A stretch of DNA of 64,000 nt from Helicobacter pylori NCTC 11637 = CCUG 17874 = ATCC 43504 = JCM 12093 (GCF_900478295.1 NZ_LS483488.1:744001-808000); one strand, 5' to 3'. Counted from the stretch's first letter, positions 19,331 through 28,822 are shown. Translations and numbers: made by a program. Notes: generated by a model from the sequence alone, not told the origin.

Positions 19331-19560
19331 GTGAAGCATGGCATTAGTTTTGTAGATGCGAGTATTCCATATTATGGATATAAGCTAAGTTTTTGTTTGG
19401 AAAGAATTGAAGATATAGGGGAATTCACTCTATTTTGCTTGCATGCTTTTGGGGATGGATTAAATCTTAATGAATTATCGCAAGTTACAGACATTGATCG
19501 CATGATTATTCAAAAACACCTAGATTTTTTAGTAAAGCGGGGGTTTGTGGATGGAAAGCA
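19331..19560 (+). pseudogene. truncated second copy of the winged-helix gene (gene A)
   Basis: From a GTG at 19331 the frame reads KHGISFVDASIPYYGYKLSF and continues through the winged-helix segment (LNELSQVTDID, IQKHLDFLVKRGFV). It matches the gene at 9216 closely, including silent and conservative differences. Similarity stops at GTGGATGGAAAGCA, about ten bases before the glr-terminal repeat. Unlike the left copy it is not frameshifted, so it shows the ancestral frame. Read on, the frame runs antisense into glr and means nothing. In strain 26695 the HP0548 helicase remnant occupies this cagA-glr interval. Confidence 0.8.
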
Positions 19561-19569
19561 TTTAGCGTT

Positions 19570-19600
19570 TTACAATTTGAGCCATTCTTTAGCCTGTTTT
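19570..19600. repeat. 31-bp cag-island flanking repeat at the glr terminus (right copy)
   Basis: The last 31 bp of glr, beginning TTACAATTTGAGCC, are the sequence I recognise as the direct repeat made when the cag island inserted at the 3' end of glr. Only this right copy is in the window; I find no second copy after csd6, where the left junction would be expected to be near. Confidence 0.75.
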
Positions 19601-20337
19601 TCTAGCCAGATCACATCGCCGCTCGCATGAAATTCCACTTTAGGGAATGCGTGTGCATTTTTCTTAAGGGCGTATTTTTGTTGCAAATATTCCACAATAG
19701 CATCGCCCGAATGGATGAGTAGGGGGGGCGTTGAAAGGGCAAAATGCTCCATAAAATAGCCCTCAATTTTTTGAGCGATCAAGGGAAAATGCGTGCAACC
19801 TAAAATGATCACTTCAGGTAAGATCTCTAATGGAGTGAAATAATAACGCATGCAAGTTTCTAACAATTCGCCCTCTAAAATACTTTCTTCAATCAAAGGC
19901 ACAAAAAGAGAAGTGGCTAAATGCGAAACATTCAAATAGCCTTGTTGTTTCAGGGCATTGTCATAAGCGTTGGATTGAATCGTCGCTTTTGTCCCTAGCA
20001 CTAAAATAGAGGCGTTTTTATCTTTTACTTGTTGCTTGATCGCTAAAATGCTTGGCTCAATCACGCCCACAATAGGGATTTTGGAATGCTTTTGCATCTC
20101 TTCTAAAGCTAGAGCGCTCGCTGTGTTGCATGCCACAATCAATAATTTAATCTGGTGCGGTTTGAAAAAATCCAAAGCCTCTAAGCCAAATTGCTTGATC
20201 GTGGTGGGGTCTTTAGTGCCATAAGGCACTCTAGCGCTATCGCCATAATAGATGATTTCATCAAATAGTTGCGCTTTTAAGAGGCTTTTTAAAACGCTAA
20301 ACCCCCCCACACCGCTATCAAAAACGCCTATTTTCAT
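19570..20337 (-). CDS. glr: glutamate racemase
   Basis: A 255-residue enzyme (MurI) that makes D-glutamate for peptidoglycan. The two catalytic cysteines are in VACNTAS and GCTHFP; the substrate loop GVFDSGVGG and YYGDSARVPYG are intact. Length matches H. pylori MurI. The 3' end carries the cag-island repeat, so island insertion left the protein complete. A G7 run on the plus strand (within AGTAGGGGGGGCG) lies inside the gene. The rho stop is about 40 bases upstream, so rho and glr may be co-transcribed. Confidence 0.97.
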   Translation of the reverse strand: MKIGVFDSGVGGFSVLKSLLKAQLFDEIIYYGDSARVPYGTKDPTTIKQFGLEALDFFKPHQIKLLIVACNTASALALEEMQKHSKIPIVGVIEPSILAIKQQVKDKNASILVLGTKATIQSNAYDNALKQQGYLNVSHLATSLFVPLIEESILEGELLETCMRYYFTPLEILPEVIILGCTHFPLIAQKIEGYFMEHFALSTPPLLIHSGDAIVEYLQQKYALKKNAHAFPKVEFHASGDVIWLEKQAKEWLKL

Positions 20338-20374
20338 GACACTTTTTTTAATTTAATGGGATTAATTAGGGATT

Positions 20375-21691
20375 TTATTTTTCATTCATTAAATTTAAAA
20401 ATTCTTCATTGTCCTTAGTTTGTTGCATTTTAGAATACACAAAGCTTAAGGCTTCTATGTCATCCATTTGTTGCATCACATTCCTTAAAACCCACACTTT
20501 AGTCAATCGGTCTTTGCCAAGCAAGATATTATCTTTTCGTGTGCCGGATTTTAAAATATCAAAGGCCGGGTAAATGCGCCTGTCTGCGATATTTCTCGCT
20601 AAAACGATTTCGCTATTCCCGGTGCCTTTAAATTCTTCAAAAATCACCTCATCCATTCTAGATCCCGTTTCAATCAACGCAGTAGCGATAATCGTCAAGC
20701 TCCCGCTCTCTTCAATATTCCTTGCGGCTCCAAAAAAGCGCTTGGGCCTGTGCAAGGCGTTTGCATCCACGCCCCCACTTAAAACCTTACCGCTTGAAGG
20801 CGTTACAGCGTTATACGCTCTGGCTAAACGGGTGATAGAATCCAATAAAACCACCACATCTTTGCCCATTTCCACGCGCCTTTTCGCCCTTTCTAGGACT
20901 AATTCAGCGATTCTTATGTGGTTGTTTGCGGGCAAATCAAAAGTGGAGCTAAAAACTTGACCTTTAACGCTTCGTTGCATATCCGTAACTTCTTCAGGGC
21001 GCTCATCCACTAAAAGGATAATCAGCTCCACTTCAGGGTGGTTAGAAGTGATGCCTTGGGCGAGTTCTTTCATCAGCTCCGTTTTCCCAGTCCTTGGTGG
21101 CGCGACGATCAAAGCCCTTTGACCTTTCCCCACAGGGCTGAATAAATCTAACATTCTGCCGGTAACTTTAGTGGGTTCGTATTCTAATTTGATTTGTTCA
21201 TCCGGGAATAGGGGGGTTAGATTGTCAAACAAAGGGCGGTTTTTAATCTCATCTGAAGGCAAATAATTGATGGCTTCTATTTTTAAAAGGGCGTAGTATT
21301 TTTCCTGGTCTTTGGGGGATCGCACTTGACCGGTAACAATATCGCCATTCCTTAAAGCAAAACGCCTGATTTGAGAAGGGCTGACATAAGTGTCGTTATG
21401 CCCGTCTGAAAAACTCCCATCAAACCCTCTTAAAAAGCCATAGCCATCAGGCATGATTTCTAAAATCCCGGTAAAAAGAATGTATCCGCCTTGCGTAACT
21501 TGGGTTTTTAAAATTTCAAACATCAAGTCTTGTCGTTTGAATTCTTGGGGGTTTTCCACTTTGAGCTTGTTAGCGATTTCTAAAAGCTTTTCAGTAGGGT
21601 AGGTGCGTAAATCTTCAATGTGATAACCGCTCACTGGCGTGTGCGTTTTGACTTTGTGCGAACTTTTGTGCGTAGGCGCGTTTTCGTTCAT
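20375..21691 (-). CDS. rho: transcription termination factor Rho
   Basis: A 438-residue hexameric RNA helicase that ends transcription. The start [11 protein letters not shown] is chosen because an AAAAGGAAA site lies ahead; an in-frame ATG 42 bases further upstream lacks one. Seen are the RNA-binding OB fold ([13 protein letters not shown]), Walker A ([14 protein letters not shown]), Walker B ([15 protein letters not shown]), the Q-loop ([11 protein letters not shown]) and the R-loop region. It is followed by glr on the same strand and divergent from rpmE. Confidence 0.97.
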   Translation of the reverse strand: MNENAPTHKSSHKVKTHTPVSGYHIEDLRTYPTEKLLEIANKLKVENPQEFKRQDLMFEILKTQVTQGGYILFTGILEIMPDGYGFLRGFDGSFSDGHNDTYVSPSQIRRFALRNGDIVTGQVRSPKDQEKYYALLKIEAINYLPSDEIKNRPLFDNLTPLFPDEQIKLEYEPTKVTGRMLDLFSPVGKGQRALIVAPPRTGKTELMKELAQGITSNHPEVELIILLVDERPEEVTDMQRSVKGQVFSSTFDLPANNHIRIAELVLERAKRRVEMGKDVVVLLDSITRLARAYNAVTPSSGKVLSGGVDANALHRPKRFFGAARNIEESGSLTIIATALIETGSRMDEVIFEEFKGTGNSEIVLARNIADRRIYPAFDILKSGTRKDNILLGKDRLTKVWVLRNVMQQMDDIEALSFVYSKMQQTKDNEEFLNLMNEK

Positions 21692-21916
21692 TAAATTTCC
21701 TTTTAACAAAAAGAGATTTCTAGTTTGTTGCAATTAAGATAAAAATACAAAAAGCTAAAGCATTCTTAAAAAATTAGTGTAACCAAAAGATGCTAATAAG
21801 TGGTGCATGCCACAAGTGTTGAATTTCATAATGCTTTGCTATGCTATCATAATTTTTTTAACAAAGTCAAATTTTATTTTAACTTTAGAGTGGTTTTAAT
21901 TTGTTGTTACTTATGC

Positions 21917-21922
21917 TATAAT
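21917..21922 (+). promoter_or_regulatory. extended -10 box for rpmE
   Basis: TGCTATAAT (TG at 21914-21915) lies about 30 bases before the rpmE start in an AT-rich region between rho and rpmE. Confidence 0.6.
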
Positions 21923-21955
21923 TTTAAGTTTAAATTTAAAAATAAAGGATACTTG

Positions 21956-22159
21956 ATGAAAAAAGGCATTCACCCCGAATATATCCCATGCAAAGTTACT
22001 TGCGTAACGAGCGGGAAAGAAATTGAAGTTTTAAGCACTAAACCTGAAATGCGTATTGATATTTCTAGCTTTTGCCACCCTTTCTATACCGGTAGCGATA
22101 AGATCGCTGACACTACAGGGAGAGTAGAGAAATTCAAGCAACGCTACAACTTGAAGTAA
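21956..22159 (+). CDS. rpmE: 50S ribosomal protein L31
   Basis: A 67-residue protein, MKKGIHPEYIPCKVTCVTSGKEI, ending KFKQRYNLK, which is the normal length and pattern of L31. The cysteines in PCKVTC and FCHPFYTG suggest the zinc-binding type. The start is set by AAAGGA; a longer upstream frame has no homology. It is first in a run with rsmI and a SpoU-type methyltransferase, grouping ribosome-related genes. Confidence 0.95.
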   Translation: MKKGIHPEYIPCKVTCVTSGKEIEVLSTKPEMRIDISSFCHPFYTGSDKIADTTGRVEKFKQRYNLK

Positions 22160-22183
22160 CTCTTTTAAAAAGCGTGGCTTTTT

Positions 22184-23047
22184 GTGCTGTATTTTTTGCC
22201 CACTCCTATAGGTAATCTCGCTGACATCACGCTACGCGCCTTAGAAGTTTTAGAGTGTTGCGAGGTTTTTTTATGCGAGGATACAAGGGTGAGTAAGAGG
22301 TTGTTGCACTTGCTTGCACAAAACCCTGTTATTAGCCATTCTTTCCCTAATATCGCTACTAAAAAAAGGGAGTTTATCGCCTTCCATTCACACAACGATC
22401 AGGAATTTTTAAACCAAATAGAGCTTTCTTTTTTTGACAAAGAAATCGCTGTGATGAGCGATGCAGGCATGCCAAGTTTGAGCGATCCAGGCATGAGTTT
22501 AGCCGCTTACGCTTTAAAACACAATATCCAATACGATGTTTTGCCCGGGGCTAACGCGCTCACTACGGCGTTTTGCGCGAGCGGGTTTTTAGAAGGGCGG
22601 TTTTTTTATGCCGGCTTTTTACCTCATAAGAGTAAGGAAAGGCGCTTAAAAATCGCTAAAATTTTAAACGCTTTAGCGTATTTAGAAGAAAAAACCCCGG
22701 TGGTTTTTTATGAAAGTCCGCACCGATTGTTGGAAACTTTAAAGGATTTAAACGATTTGGCTAAAGGCATGCATTTGTTTGCGGCTAAAGAGCTTACCAA
22801 ACTCCACCAGCAATATTATTTAGGAGAGGTTTCTCAAATCATAGAGCGGTTGCAACAAAATAATATCCAAGGGGAGTGGGTTTTAGTGCTTTTGAATGAA
22901 AAAAAAATAGAGCCTTGCATGGGGCTATCGGCGTTATTGGAATTGGATTTACCTCCTAAAATTAAGGCTAAAATTGAAGCCGCTATGACACAAAAAAACG
23001 CTAAAGAGCTTTATTTCCAGCGTTTGTTAGAAGAAAAAAATCAATAA
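22184..23047 (+). CDS. rsmI: 16S rRNA 2'-O-methyltransferase RsmI
   Basis: A 287-residue tetrapyrrole-methylase-fold enzyme that methylates C1402 of 16S rRNA using S-adenosylmethionine. It begins at GTG (LYFLPTPIGNLADITLRA), the classic RsmI N terminus. Further motifs are LCEDTRVSKRLL, AVMSDAGMPSLSDPG, LPGANALTTAF and FYESPHRLLETL. It lies 25 bases after rpmE and 12 bases before the next methyltransferase gene. Confidence 0.93.
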   Translation: MLYFLPTPIGNLADITLRALEVLECCEVFLCEDTRVSKRLLHLLAQNPVISHSFPNIATKKREFIAFHSHNDQEFLNQIELSFFDKEIAVMSDAGMPSLSDPGMSLAAYALKHNIQYDVLPGANALTTAFCASGFLEGRFFYAGFLPHKSKERRLKIAKILNALAYLEEKTPVVFYESPHRLLETLKDLNDLAKGMHLFAAKELTKLHQQYYLGEVSQIIERLQQNNIQGEWVLVLLNEKKIEPCMGLSALLELDLPPKIKAKIEAAMTQKNAKELYFQRLLEEKNQ

Positions 23048-23059
23048 AAGGGGTTTAGC

Positions 23060-23743
23060 ATGCAAGCAGTGATTTATGGCAAGCAAGTGGTTATGCGCAT
23101 TCTAAACTCTCATCAAGAAAAATTGCAAGAAATCTATCTTTCTAAAGAAATAGACAAAAAGTTTTTTTTCGCGCTCAAAAAAGCATGCCCTAATATCATC
23201 AAAGTGGATAATAAAAAAGCGCAAAGCTTGGCTAAGGGGGGGAACCATCAAGGGGTTTTGGCTAAAGTAGAACTGCCTTTAGCGGTTTCTTTAAAAGAGA
23301 TTAAAAAAGCTCAAAAACTTTTGGTGCTTTGCGGGATTACGGATGTGGGGAATATTGGGGGTATTTTTAGGAGCGCGTATTGCTTAGGAATGGATGGCGT
23401 TATTTTAGATTTTGCTAAAGAATTGGCTTATGAGGGGATCGTGCGATCCAGCTTGGGGCTTATGTATGATTTGCCTTTTAGCGTTATGCCTAACACGCTG
23501 GATTTAATCAATGAATTGAAAACGAGCGGGTTTTTATGTTTGGGCGCGAGCATGCAAGGATCTAGCCAAGCAGAAAATCTATCCTTAAAAAAATGCGCTC
23601 TTTTTTTGGGGAGCGAGCATGAGGGGTTGTCTAAAAAAATCCTTGCTAAAATGGACGCTATATTGAGCGTAAAAATGCGAAGAGATTTTGATTCGCTCAA
23701 TGTGAGTGTGGCAGCAGGGATCTTAATGGATAAAATCAACTAG
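23060..23743 (+). CDS. TrmH/SpoU-family RNA 2'-O-methyltransferase (RlmB-like)
   Basis: A 227-residue member of the SPOUT class. Motif 1 is DVGNIGGIFRSA, motif 2 is LGSEHEGLS and motif 3 is FDSLNVSVAAGIL, which together form the trefoil-knot SAM site. The N-terminal part (MQAVIYGKQVVMRIL ... HQGVLAKV) resembles the substrate-binding domain of RlmB, which methylates G2251 of 23S rRNA. The exact target nucleotide cannot be read from sequence. Coupled closely to rsmI. Confidence 0.88.
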   Translation: MQAVIYGKQVVMRILNSHQEKLQEIYLSKEIDKKFFFALKKACPNIIKVDNKKAQSLAKGGNHQGVLAKVELPLAVSLKEIKKAQKLLVLCGITDVGNIGGIFRSAYCLGMDGVILDFAKELAYEGIVRSSLGLMYDLPFSVMPNTLDLINELKTSGFLCLGASMQGSSQAENLSLKKCALFLGSEHEGLSKKILAKMDAILSVKMRRDFDSLNVSVAAGILMDKIN

Positions 23744-23755
23744 GTGGTCAATTGA

Positions 23756-24721
23756 ATGGAACAGAATAAAAAAAGTTTAGAAAATTTAGATATTTCTGAT
23801 GTTCAAAACATTTCTAAGGATATTTCTGGTGCGGCATTAGAAGAATTATCGCTTAAAAATTTAGATAAAAATTTGCAAATTTTAAAAGAAGTTGGAGTGG
23901 CAGAAATTTGCAAGGCGACTAAAATCGCTTCTAAAAATATCCATTCTATCTTGGAAAAGCGTTATGAGTCTTTATCAAGGGTGCATGCTAGGGGATTTAT
24001 ACAAATTTTAGAGCGCGAGTATAAAATTGATTTGAGTGCATGGATGAAAGAATTTGACAAAGTGTGTGTTTTTAAAGAGGGCGTGGGAGAAGAGCAAAAT
24101 CAAGAAACAAACCCTGAAGAAACAGCAAAAAAACCCCTTAAGGTTGAATTGGATTACAGCATCAATCAGGCTAATACTTCATTATCCAAAAAGTCTTCCA
24201 AATGGAAACCCTTTGTTATCGTTTTAGGAGTGGTTGTCATTATTTTGGCGGTCGTTATCATTCAAAACAGCTCTTCTTTAAAAGAAGAAAGAGGGCAAGA
24301 AAGCGCTATTAAATCCGGCACTAAAAAGAATTCTTTCAATGAAGTTAATCCTACAGAAGAAAACAAGCCAGAGCCAACGCCTAAACTAGAAGCAAAACAC
24401 AAAGAACAAGACAAGCAAGAAAAAGAAGCGATCAAAGAAGATCCTAACACCATTTATATCATCCCTAAAAAAGATATTTGGGTAGAAGTGATTGATTTGG
24501 ATGAGAAAAAAAATTCCTTTCAAAAGGTTTTTAAAAAAAATTATTCTTTAGAAACCAAAAACCACCGCTTATTATTGCGTTTTGGGCATGGGCATCTTAA
24601 CCTTAAAAACAACCATCAAGAACAAAATTATAACGACAGCAAAACTAAGCGGTTTTTATACGAGCCAAATAAAGGCTTAACGCTCATCAATGAGACCCAA
24701 TACAAAGCGCTCCAGCAATGA
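23756..24721 (+). CDS. single-pass membrane protein, RodZ-like layout (HP0554 type)
   Basis: A 321-residue protein. Residues 1-120 are cytoplasmic and helical, with a stretch (LKEVGVAEICKATKIASKNI) that resembles a helix-turn-helix. One transmembrane helix follows at about 146-167 (WKPFVIVLGVVVIILAVVII), then a long Lys/Glu linker and a beta-rich periplasmic end (IPKKDIWVEVIDLDEKKN). This HTH - TM - beta order is that of RodZ, a cell-shape organiser, but similarity is only in layout. The next gene starts within its last codons (ATGA overlap), so the two probably act together. Confidence 0.65.
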   Translation: MEQNKKSLENLDISDVQNISKDISGAALEELSLKNLDKNLQILKEVGVAEICKATKIASKNIHSILEKRYESLSRVHARGFIQILEREYKIDLSAWMKEFDKVCVFKEGVGEEQNQETNPEETAKKPLKVELDYSINQANTSLSKKSSKWKPFVIVLGVVVIILAVVIIQNSSSLKEERGQESAIKSGTKKNSFNEVNPTEENKPEPTPKLEAKHKEQDKQEKEAIKEDPNTIYIIPKKDIWVEVIDLDEKKNSFQKVFKKNYSLETKNHRLLLRFGHGHLNLKNNHQEQNYNDSKTKRFLYEPNKGLTLINETQYKALQQ

Positions 24722-25539
24722 ACAAGCTTTTTTTAGCTTTTATTGTTGGGGGAATGCTATTAAGCGCTGATGCTTTAAACGATAAGATTGAGAATTTAAT
24801 AGGGGAGCGCTCCTACCACATGAACAAGCTTTTTTTAGAGCGTTTGTTTAAAAATCGTAAGGATTTCTATGTAATGGGGCGTTTGGATTCCTTAAAATTG
24901 CTTAACACTCTCAAAGAGAACGGGCTTTTGTCTTTTAATTTTGACAAACCAAGCGTGTTAAAAATCACTTTCAAGGCTTCAAGCAATCCCCTAGCGTTTG
25001 CCAAAAGCATCAATAATTCTTTGAGCATGATGGGGTATTCGTATGTTTTGCCCATTAAAATGCAAAGTTCTTCAGGTGAGAATGTTTTTTCATACGAGCT
25101 TAAAACAGAATATGTTTTAGACCCTAACATTTTGATAGAGACGATGAAAAGGCATGGTTTTGATTTTGTGGATATTAGGCACATATCCTTGAAAGAGTGG
25201 GAATACGATTTTTCTTTACAAGAAGTCAAGCTCCCTAATGCGAGAGTCTTAGTCTTGAGTAGCGATCCTGTGGAGTTTAAGGAAGCGAGCGGGAAATACT
25301 GGCTGAGCGTGAATCAGAATGCGTATTTAAAAATAAGCTCTAATAACCCTTTGTGGCAACCCAAAATCATTTTTTATGATGAAAACTTAAAGATCATTCA
25401 AATCATTGCCAAAGAAAACAAACAACAAGAAATCGCTCTTAATTTGCTTGATGGCGTGCGTTTTATCCATATCACTGACGCAAAAAACCCTATCGTTTTA
25501 AAAAATGGGATTAGCGTGGTTTTTGATGCGATGCCTTAA
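24718..25539 (+). CDS. periplasmic protein of unknown function (HP0555 type)
   Basis: A 273-residue protein with a signal peptide (MNKLFLAFIVGGMLLSADA) and no further membrane helix. The body is mixed alpha/beta (KPSVLKITFKASSNP, VLSSDPVEFKEASGKYWLS) without cysteines, and I see no catalytic motif. It overlaps the RodZ-like gene by four bases, pointing to a shared envelope role. Position and length match a conserved Helicobacter gene with no known function. Confidence 0.7.
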   Translation: MNKLFLAFIVGGMLLSADALNDKIENLIGERSYHMNKLFLERLFKNRKDFYVMGRLDSLKLLNTLKENGLLSFNFDKPSVLKITFKASSNPLAFAKSINNSLSMMGYSYVLPIKMQSSSGENVFSYELKTEYVLDPNILIETMKRHGFDFVDIRHISLKEWEYDFSLQEVKLPNARVLVLSSDPVEFKEASGKYWLSVNQNAYLKISSNNPLWQPKIIFYDENLKIIQIIAKENKQQEIALNLLDGVRFIHITDAKNPIVLKNGISVVFDAMP

Positions 25540-25610
25540 GTAGGGGTAACCCTTATCCAATTTAATTGGAATATGAGAAAATGCACTTTTAGACTTGAAA
25601 AAAGAGAGCC

Positions 25611-26048
25611 TTAATAATAGCGATCCACCCAATATTTACCAAAAAAAATCTTTTGTATCACACAGCCCACCAATAGCCCAGCTCCCGCTTCTATAAAAAA
25701 GACAGCCCACCAATTAATAAAACCAAACCATACAAAAAATAAATGCGCTGGTAAAGCGCCAAGCAATAGTGAAACGCCGCTCACAATAGAAATTCCAAAG
25801 CGGGTTTTAAAGATCTTACTTTTTTTGCCAAACGCCATGTCTGCTACAAATTCCCCACTAAAAGAAATCAAAAACCACCCAATCAAATGTTCAGGCATCA
25901 ATAACCAAGCAACTGCACTACTTCTATTAACCGCTGTAATGACAAGAAGTGAGAAAAAATACACGCTTGCAGATGCAAAATGCCTACCCCTATTCCTTAA
26001 AGACCAATTCCTAGAAAAGCGGCTTTTGATTTTTTCATGTGTAACCAT
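25611..26048 (-). CDS. integral membrane protein (HP0556 type)
   Basis: A 145-residue protein with about four hydrophobic helices (SASVYFFSLLVITAV, LIGWFLISFSGEFVADMAF, ISIVSGVSLLLGALPAHLFF, FFIEAGAGLLVGCVIQKIFF) and a basic N terminus that should be cytoplasmic. It ends KYWVDRYY. No motif suggests transport or catalysis. It is monocistronic and convergent with the gene before it. Confidence 0.7.
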   Translation of the reverse strand: MVTHEKIKSRFSRNWSLRNRGRHFASASVYFFSLLVITAVNRSSAVAWLLMPEHLIGWFLISFSGEFVADMAFGKKSKIFKTRFGISIVSGVSLLLGALPAHLFFVWFGFINWWAVFFIEAGAGLLVGCVIQKIFFGKYWVDRYY

Positions 26049-26521
26049 AGGATTTCTTTCTTTTTTAAAATACCATTAGACCTAACTTTTGTATTGTAAA
26101 ATAAGAATGCTTTCATTCAATACTCTGATCATGATGATTGTCTTTTTATATTCAAACAAAAGGATAGAATAGCAGATTGGTAACATAATGATATTTTTTA
26201 TATTATTTTACAAACTATGTAAAATATCCGCTTTTTTCTAAAATGATAGCAAGTAGTGAAGAATTTGGTTTTGTTTTTATTGAGCGTTGGTTATGAAAAA
26301 ATATTGCATTTTTTAAGATTGGATAGTAGAGAGTTTGATTTTATTCAAGCGGTATTTTTTAAAGCGTTCTTTAGGGGGGATTTTAGTTGTAGGGGGAGAA
26401 TGATTTCAAAACACCCCTTATTTCTTTAAGAGAATGAGTTTAAAATAAAGTTTAAACACACAATTTTAAAAGTTAAAGAACCAGTTATCAAGATTTCATT
26501 AACGCAAAGTTTTTTATAGAT
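26049..26521. other. 473-bp intergenic region with a paralogous small element
   Basis: Holds the promoter side of the membrane-protein gene at 26048 and, further right, the element at 26329-26432 related to the one before rplI. An ATG at 26293 opens a seven-codon frame that ends in TAA. I see no normal gene, tRNA or phage site. Confidence 0.5.
26329..26432 (+). repeat. paralogous intergenic element II (candidate small RNA)
   Basis: Blocks in order: GAGAGTTTGATTTT, TTTTTTAAAGCGTTCTTTAG, GGGGGGATTTTAG, TAGGGGGAGAATG and ACACCCCTTA. The same order and spacing occur at 4556-4660. The two G-runs can pair with the downstream C-run. The GAGCGTTGGTTATGA upstream also resembles the AAGCGTTGATAATAA upstream of element I, so the similarity covers more than 150 bp. 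Confidence 0.35.
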
Positions 26522-27460
26522 TTAGTTCATGCTCTCCACAAACGAACCAAGCGACATTAATTTTTGATAGCGGTTTTCAAGGAAATGAGGGTCTTGTTGG
26601 ATAGTCCTTAGAGCGTCTAAAAAATACTCTTTGATCGTGTTGGCGGCTGAAAATTTGTCTCTATGAGCCCCTTTGCTAGGCTCTAAGATAATATCATCAA
26701 TAAGCCCCGCCTCCTTTAAGTCTCTAGGCGTGATTTTCATCGCTTTAATAGCCACTTCAGTTTTGCTAGGGTCATCCCAAAGAATCGCCGCACAACCTTC
26801 TGGGGATATAACGCTAAAAATGGAATATTCCATCATAGCCAATTTGTCAGCCACTGCAATTGCTAGCGCGCCACCACTGCCCCCTTCACCGATAATTACA
26901 GAAATAGTAGGGACTTTTAAGGAAGCGAACTCTTGGAGGTTTTTAGCGATCGCTTCACTCTGGCCTCTTTCTTCTGCACCAATCCCCGGATACGCCCCGG
27001 CTGTATCTATAAGCATTAAAATAGGCAAATTAAACTTTTCAGCAAATTTTGCCATTTTCAAAGCCTTACGATAGCCACAAGGGTTAGGCATGCCAAAATT
27101 TCTTAAGAGCTTGTTTTTAGTCCCTCTGCCCTTTTCTTCTCCGATCACCACAACCGGGACATTATCAATTTTCCCTATAAAACACACAATCGCTTTATCA
27201 TCGTTATAGTGCCTATCCCCAAAGACTTCATACTTATCCTTTAAGATGAGATCAATGTAATCCATAGCGTAGGGTCTGTCAGGGTGTCTTGCTAATTGGA
27301 GTTTTTGAAAATCAGTGAGATTGGAATAAATGCTTTTAACTTCCTTATCCAATCTTTTTTCTAAGATTTCTTTAGCATCCTCATCGCCTCTAATAAGGGC
27401 TAATTCAATTTCATTTTGAATCTCTTTAATATGATTTTCAAAATCTAAATAAATGGCCAT
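26522..27460 (-). CDS. accA: acetyl-CoA carboxylase carboxyltransferase subunit alpha
   Basis: A 312-residue subunit of the carboxyltransferase that, with AccD, makes malonyl-CoA for fatty-acid synthesis. The family signatures are clear: [39 protein letters not shown] and [21 protein letters not shown], followed by [12 protein letters not shown]. It follows fabF by 20 bases on the same strand; accD is not in the window. Confidence 0.97.
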   Translation of the reverse strand: MAIYLDFENHIKEIQNEIELALIRGDEDAKEILEKRLDKEVKSIYSNLTDFQKLQLARHPDRPYAMDYIDLILKDKYEVFGDRHYNDDKAIVCFIGKIDNVPVVVIGEEKGRGTKNKLLRNFGMPNPCGYRKALKMAKFAEKFNLPILMLIDTAGAYPGIGAEERGQSEAIAKNLQEFASLKVPTISVIIGEGGSGGALAIAVADKLAMMEYSIFSVISPEGCAAILWDDPSKTEVAIKAMKITPRDLKEAGLIDDIILEPSKGAHRDKFSAANTIKEYFLDALRTIQQDPHFLENRYQKLMSLGSFVESMN

Positions 27461-27479
27461 TCAAAATCCTAAATTAAAA

Positions 27480-28721
27480 CTAGGCTTTTTTGAAAATCAC
27501 AACACCATTAGTGCCACCAAAACCAAATGAGTTACTCATCACCGCATCCACTTGTTTTTCTCTGGCCGTATTAGGGATATAATCCAAATTGCATTCTGGG
27601 TCAGGCGTTTCTTGATTGATGGTAGGAGGCAAGATCCCTTGATTCATGGCCATGATAGAAATAACGGCTTCTAACGCGCCCGCAGCGCCCAAGCAATGCC
27701 CAATCTGCCCTTTAGTGGAGCTAACAGGAGGGACTTTTTCTTTAGAGCCAAACACATTTTTTAGAGCGATGCTTTCATACCAATCGTTATAATGCGTGCT
27801 AGTCCCGTGAGCGTTCACATAGCCTACTTCCACTTTCGCCATTTCTAAAGCCATTTTCATGGCTCTAAAAGCCCCTTCACCCTCAGGGGCCGGGGCTGTG
27901 ATGTGGTTAGCATCGCCGCTCTCGCCATATCCGGCAAATTCTGCATAAATTTTTGCCCCTCTTTTTTTCGCACTCTCGTATTCTTCAAGCACCAAAGCCC
28001 CAGCACCTTCGCCCATCACAAAACCATTGCGATCCTTATCAAAAGGTCTTGAAGCTTTTTTGGGATCATCGTTCCTTGTAGAAAGGGCTTTAATGCTCGC
28101 AAACCCCCCAATCCCTACAGGACAAATGGTGGATTCCGCTCCCACGACTAACATGCGATCAGCCCCATTAAGCAGAATGGTTTTAACGGCCTCAATAATG
28201 GCATGAGTGCCTGCTGCACAAGCCGTTACGCTAGAGAGGTTAGGCCCTTTAATGCCAAACTCAATGGAAGTGAAACCACCAATCATATTCACTAACGCAG
28301 AAGTGATAAAAAAGGGGTTGACCTTTCTAGGGCCTTTTTCAAAACAAAAAATGGAATTCGCTTCAATATTGCCTAATCCGCCAATCCCAGAGCCAGAGCT
28401 TACGCCCATGCGATTTGCCAATTCTTCAGGGCATCTATTGTGAGCGTCTAAAATCCCACTATCTTTCATCGCCTCTCTTGTGGCTTTCAAGGCTAATTGA
28501 ATGAAACGACCCGCCTTTTTAACATCTTTGGGATTCATCACCTCTGTAGGGTCAAAGTCAGTGATTTCTCCAGCAATACGCACAGGAAACGCGCTCGCAT
28601 CAAAACTTTCTATGTGTTTGATACCGCATTCCCCTTTAGCGATCGCTAAAAAAGAATCTTCTTTATTTAAACCTAGCGAATTGATCATTCCCATTCCAGT
28701 TACTACAATCCGACGCACCAA
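27480..28721 (-). CDS. fabF: beta-ketoacyl-ACP synthase II
   Basis: A 413-residue condensing enzyme that elongates fatty acyl-ACP with malonyl-ACP. The catalytic triad is present: Cys in TACAAGTHAI, His in NAHGTSTHYND and His in GQIGHCLGAAGA. The start MVRRIVVTGMGMINSLG is typical. It lies between acpP and accA in a minus-strand fatty-acid block. Confidence 0.97.
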   Translation of the reverse strand: MVRRIVVTGMGMINSLGLNKEDSFLAIAKGECGIKHIESFDASAFPVRIAGEITDFDPTEVMNPKDVKKAGRFIQLALKATREAMKDSGILDAHNRCPEELANRMGVSSGSGIGGLGNIEANSIFCFEKGPRKVNPFFITSALVNMIGGFTSIEFGIKGPNLSSVTACAAGTHAIIEAVKTILLNGADRMLVVGAESTICPVGIGGFASIKALSTRNDDPKKASRPFDKDRNGFVMGEGAGALVLEEYESAKKRGAKIYAEFAGYGESGDANHITAPAPEGEGAFRAMKMALEMAKVEVGYVNAHGTSTHYNDWYESIALKNVFGSKEKVPPVSSTKGQIGHCLGAAGALEAVISIMAMNQGILPPTINQETPDPECNLDYIPNTAREKQVDAVMSNSFGFGGTNGVVIFKKA

Positions 28722-28822
28722 TAGCTCCTCATTTCAAAACTTTAATTCAATAAAACTAGATTTTAGCTAAAGCCAAATTTTTGACTAAAACCTGGAGACA
28801 AACGCTCCAAGTTCAAAAAAGA

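Noticed and set aside
19331..19630. 99-codon ORF at the glr end taken as a complete gene
   Set aside because: Only the first part matches gene A; the rest is antisense to the glr terminus, so it is a truncated copy.
19728..19740. G7 run in glr as a phase-variable switch
   Set aside because: The gene is essential and in frame; the run is short and coding for conserved residues.
23428..23739. Minus-strand open frame of 103 codons in the SpoU methyltransferase gene
   Set aside because: Shadow of a conserved plus-strand gene.
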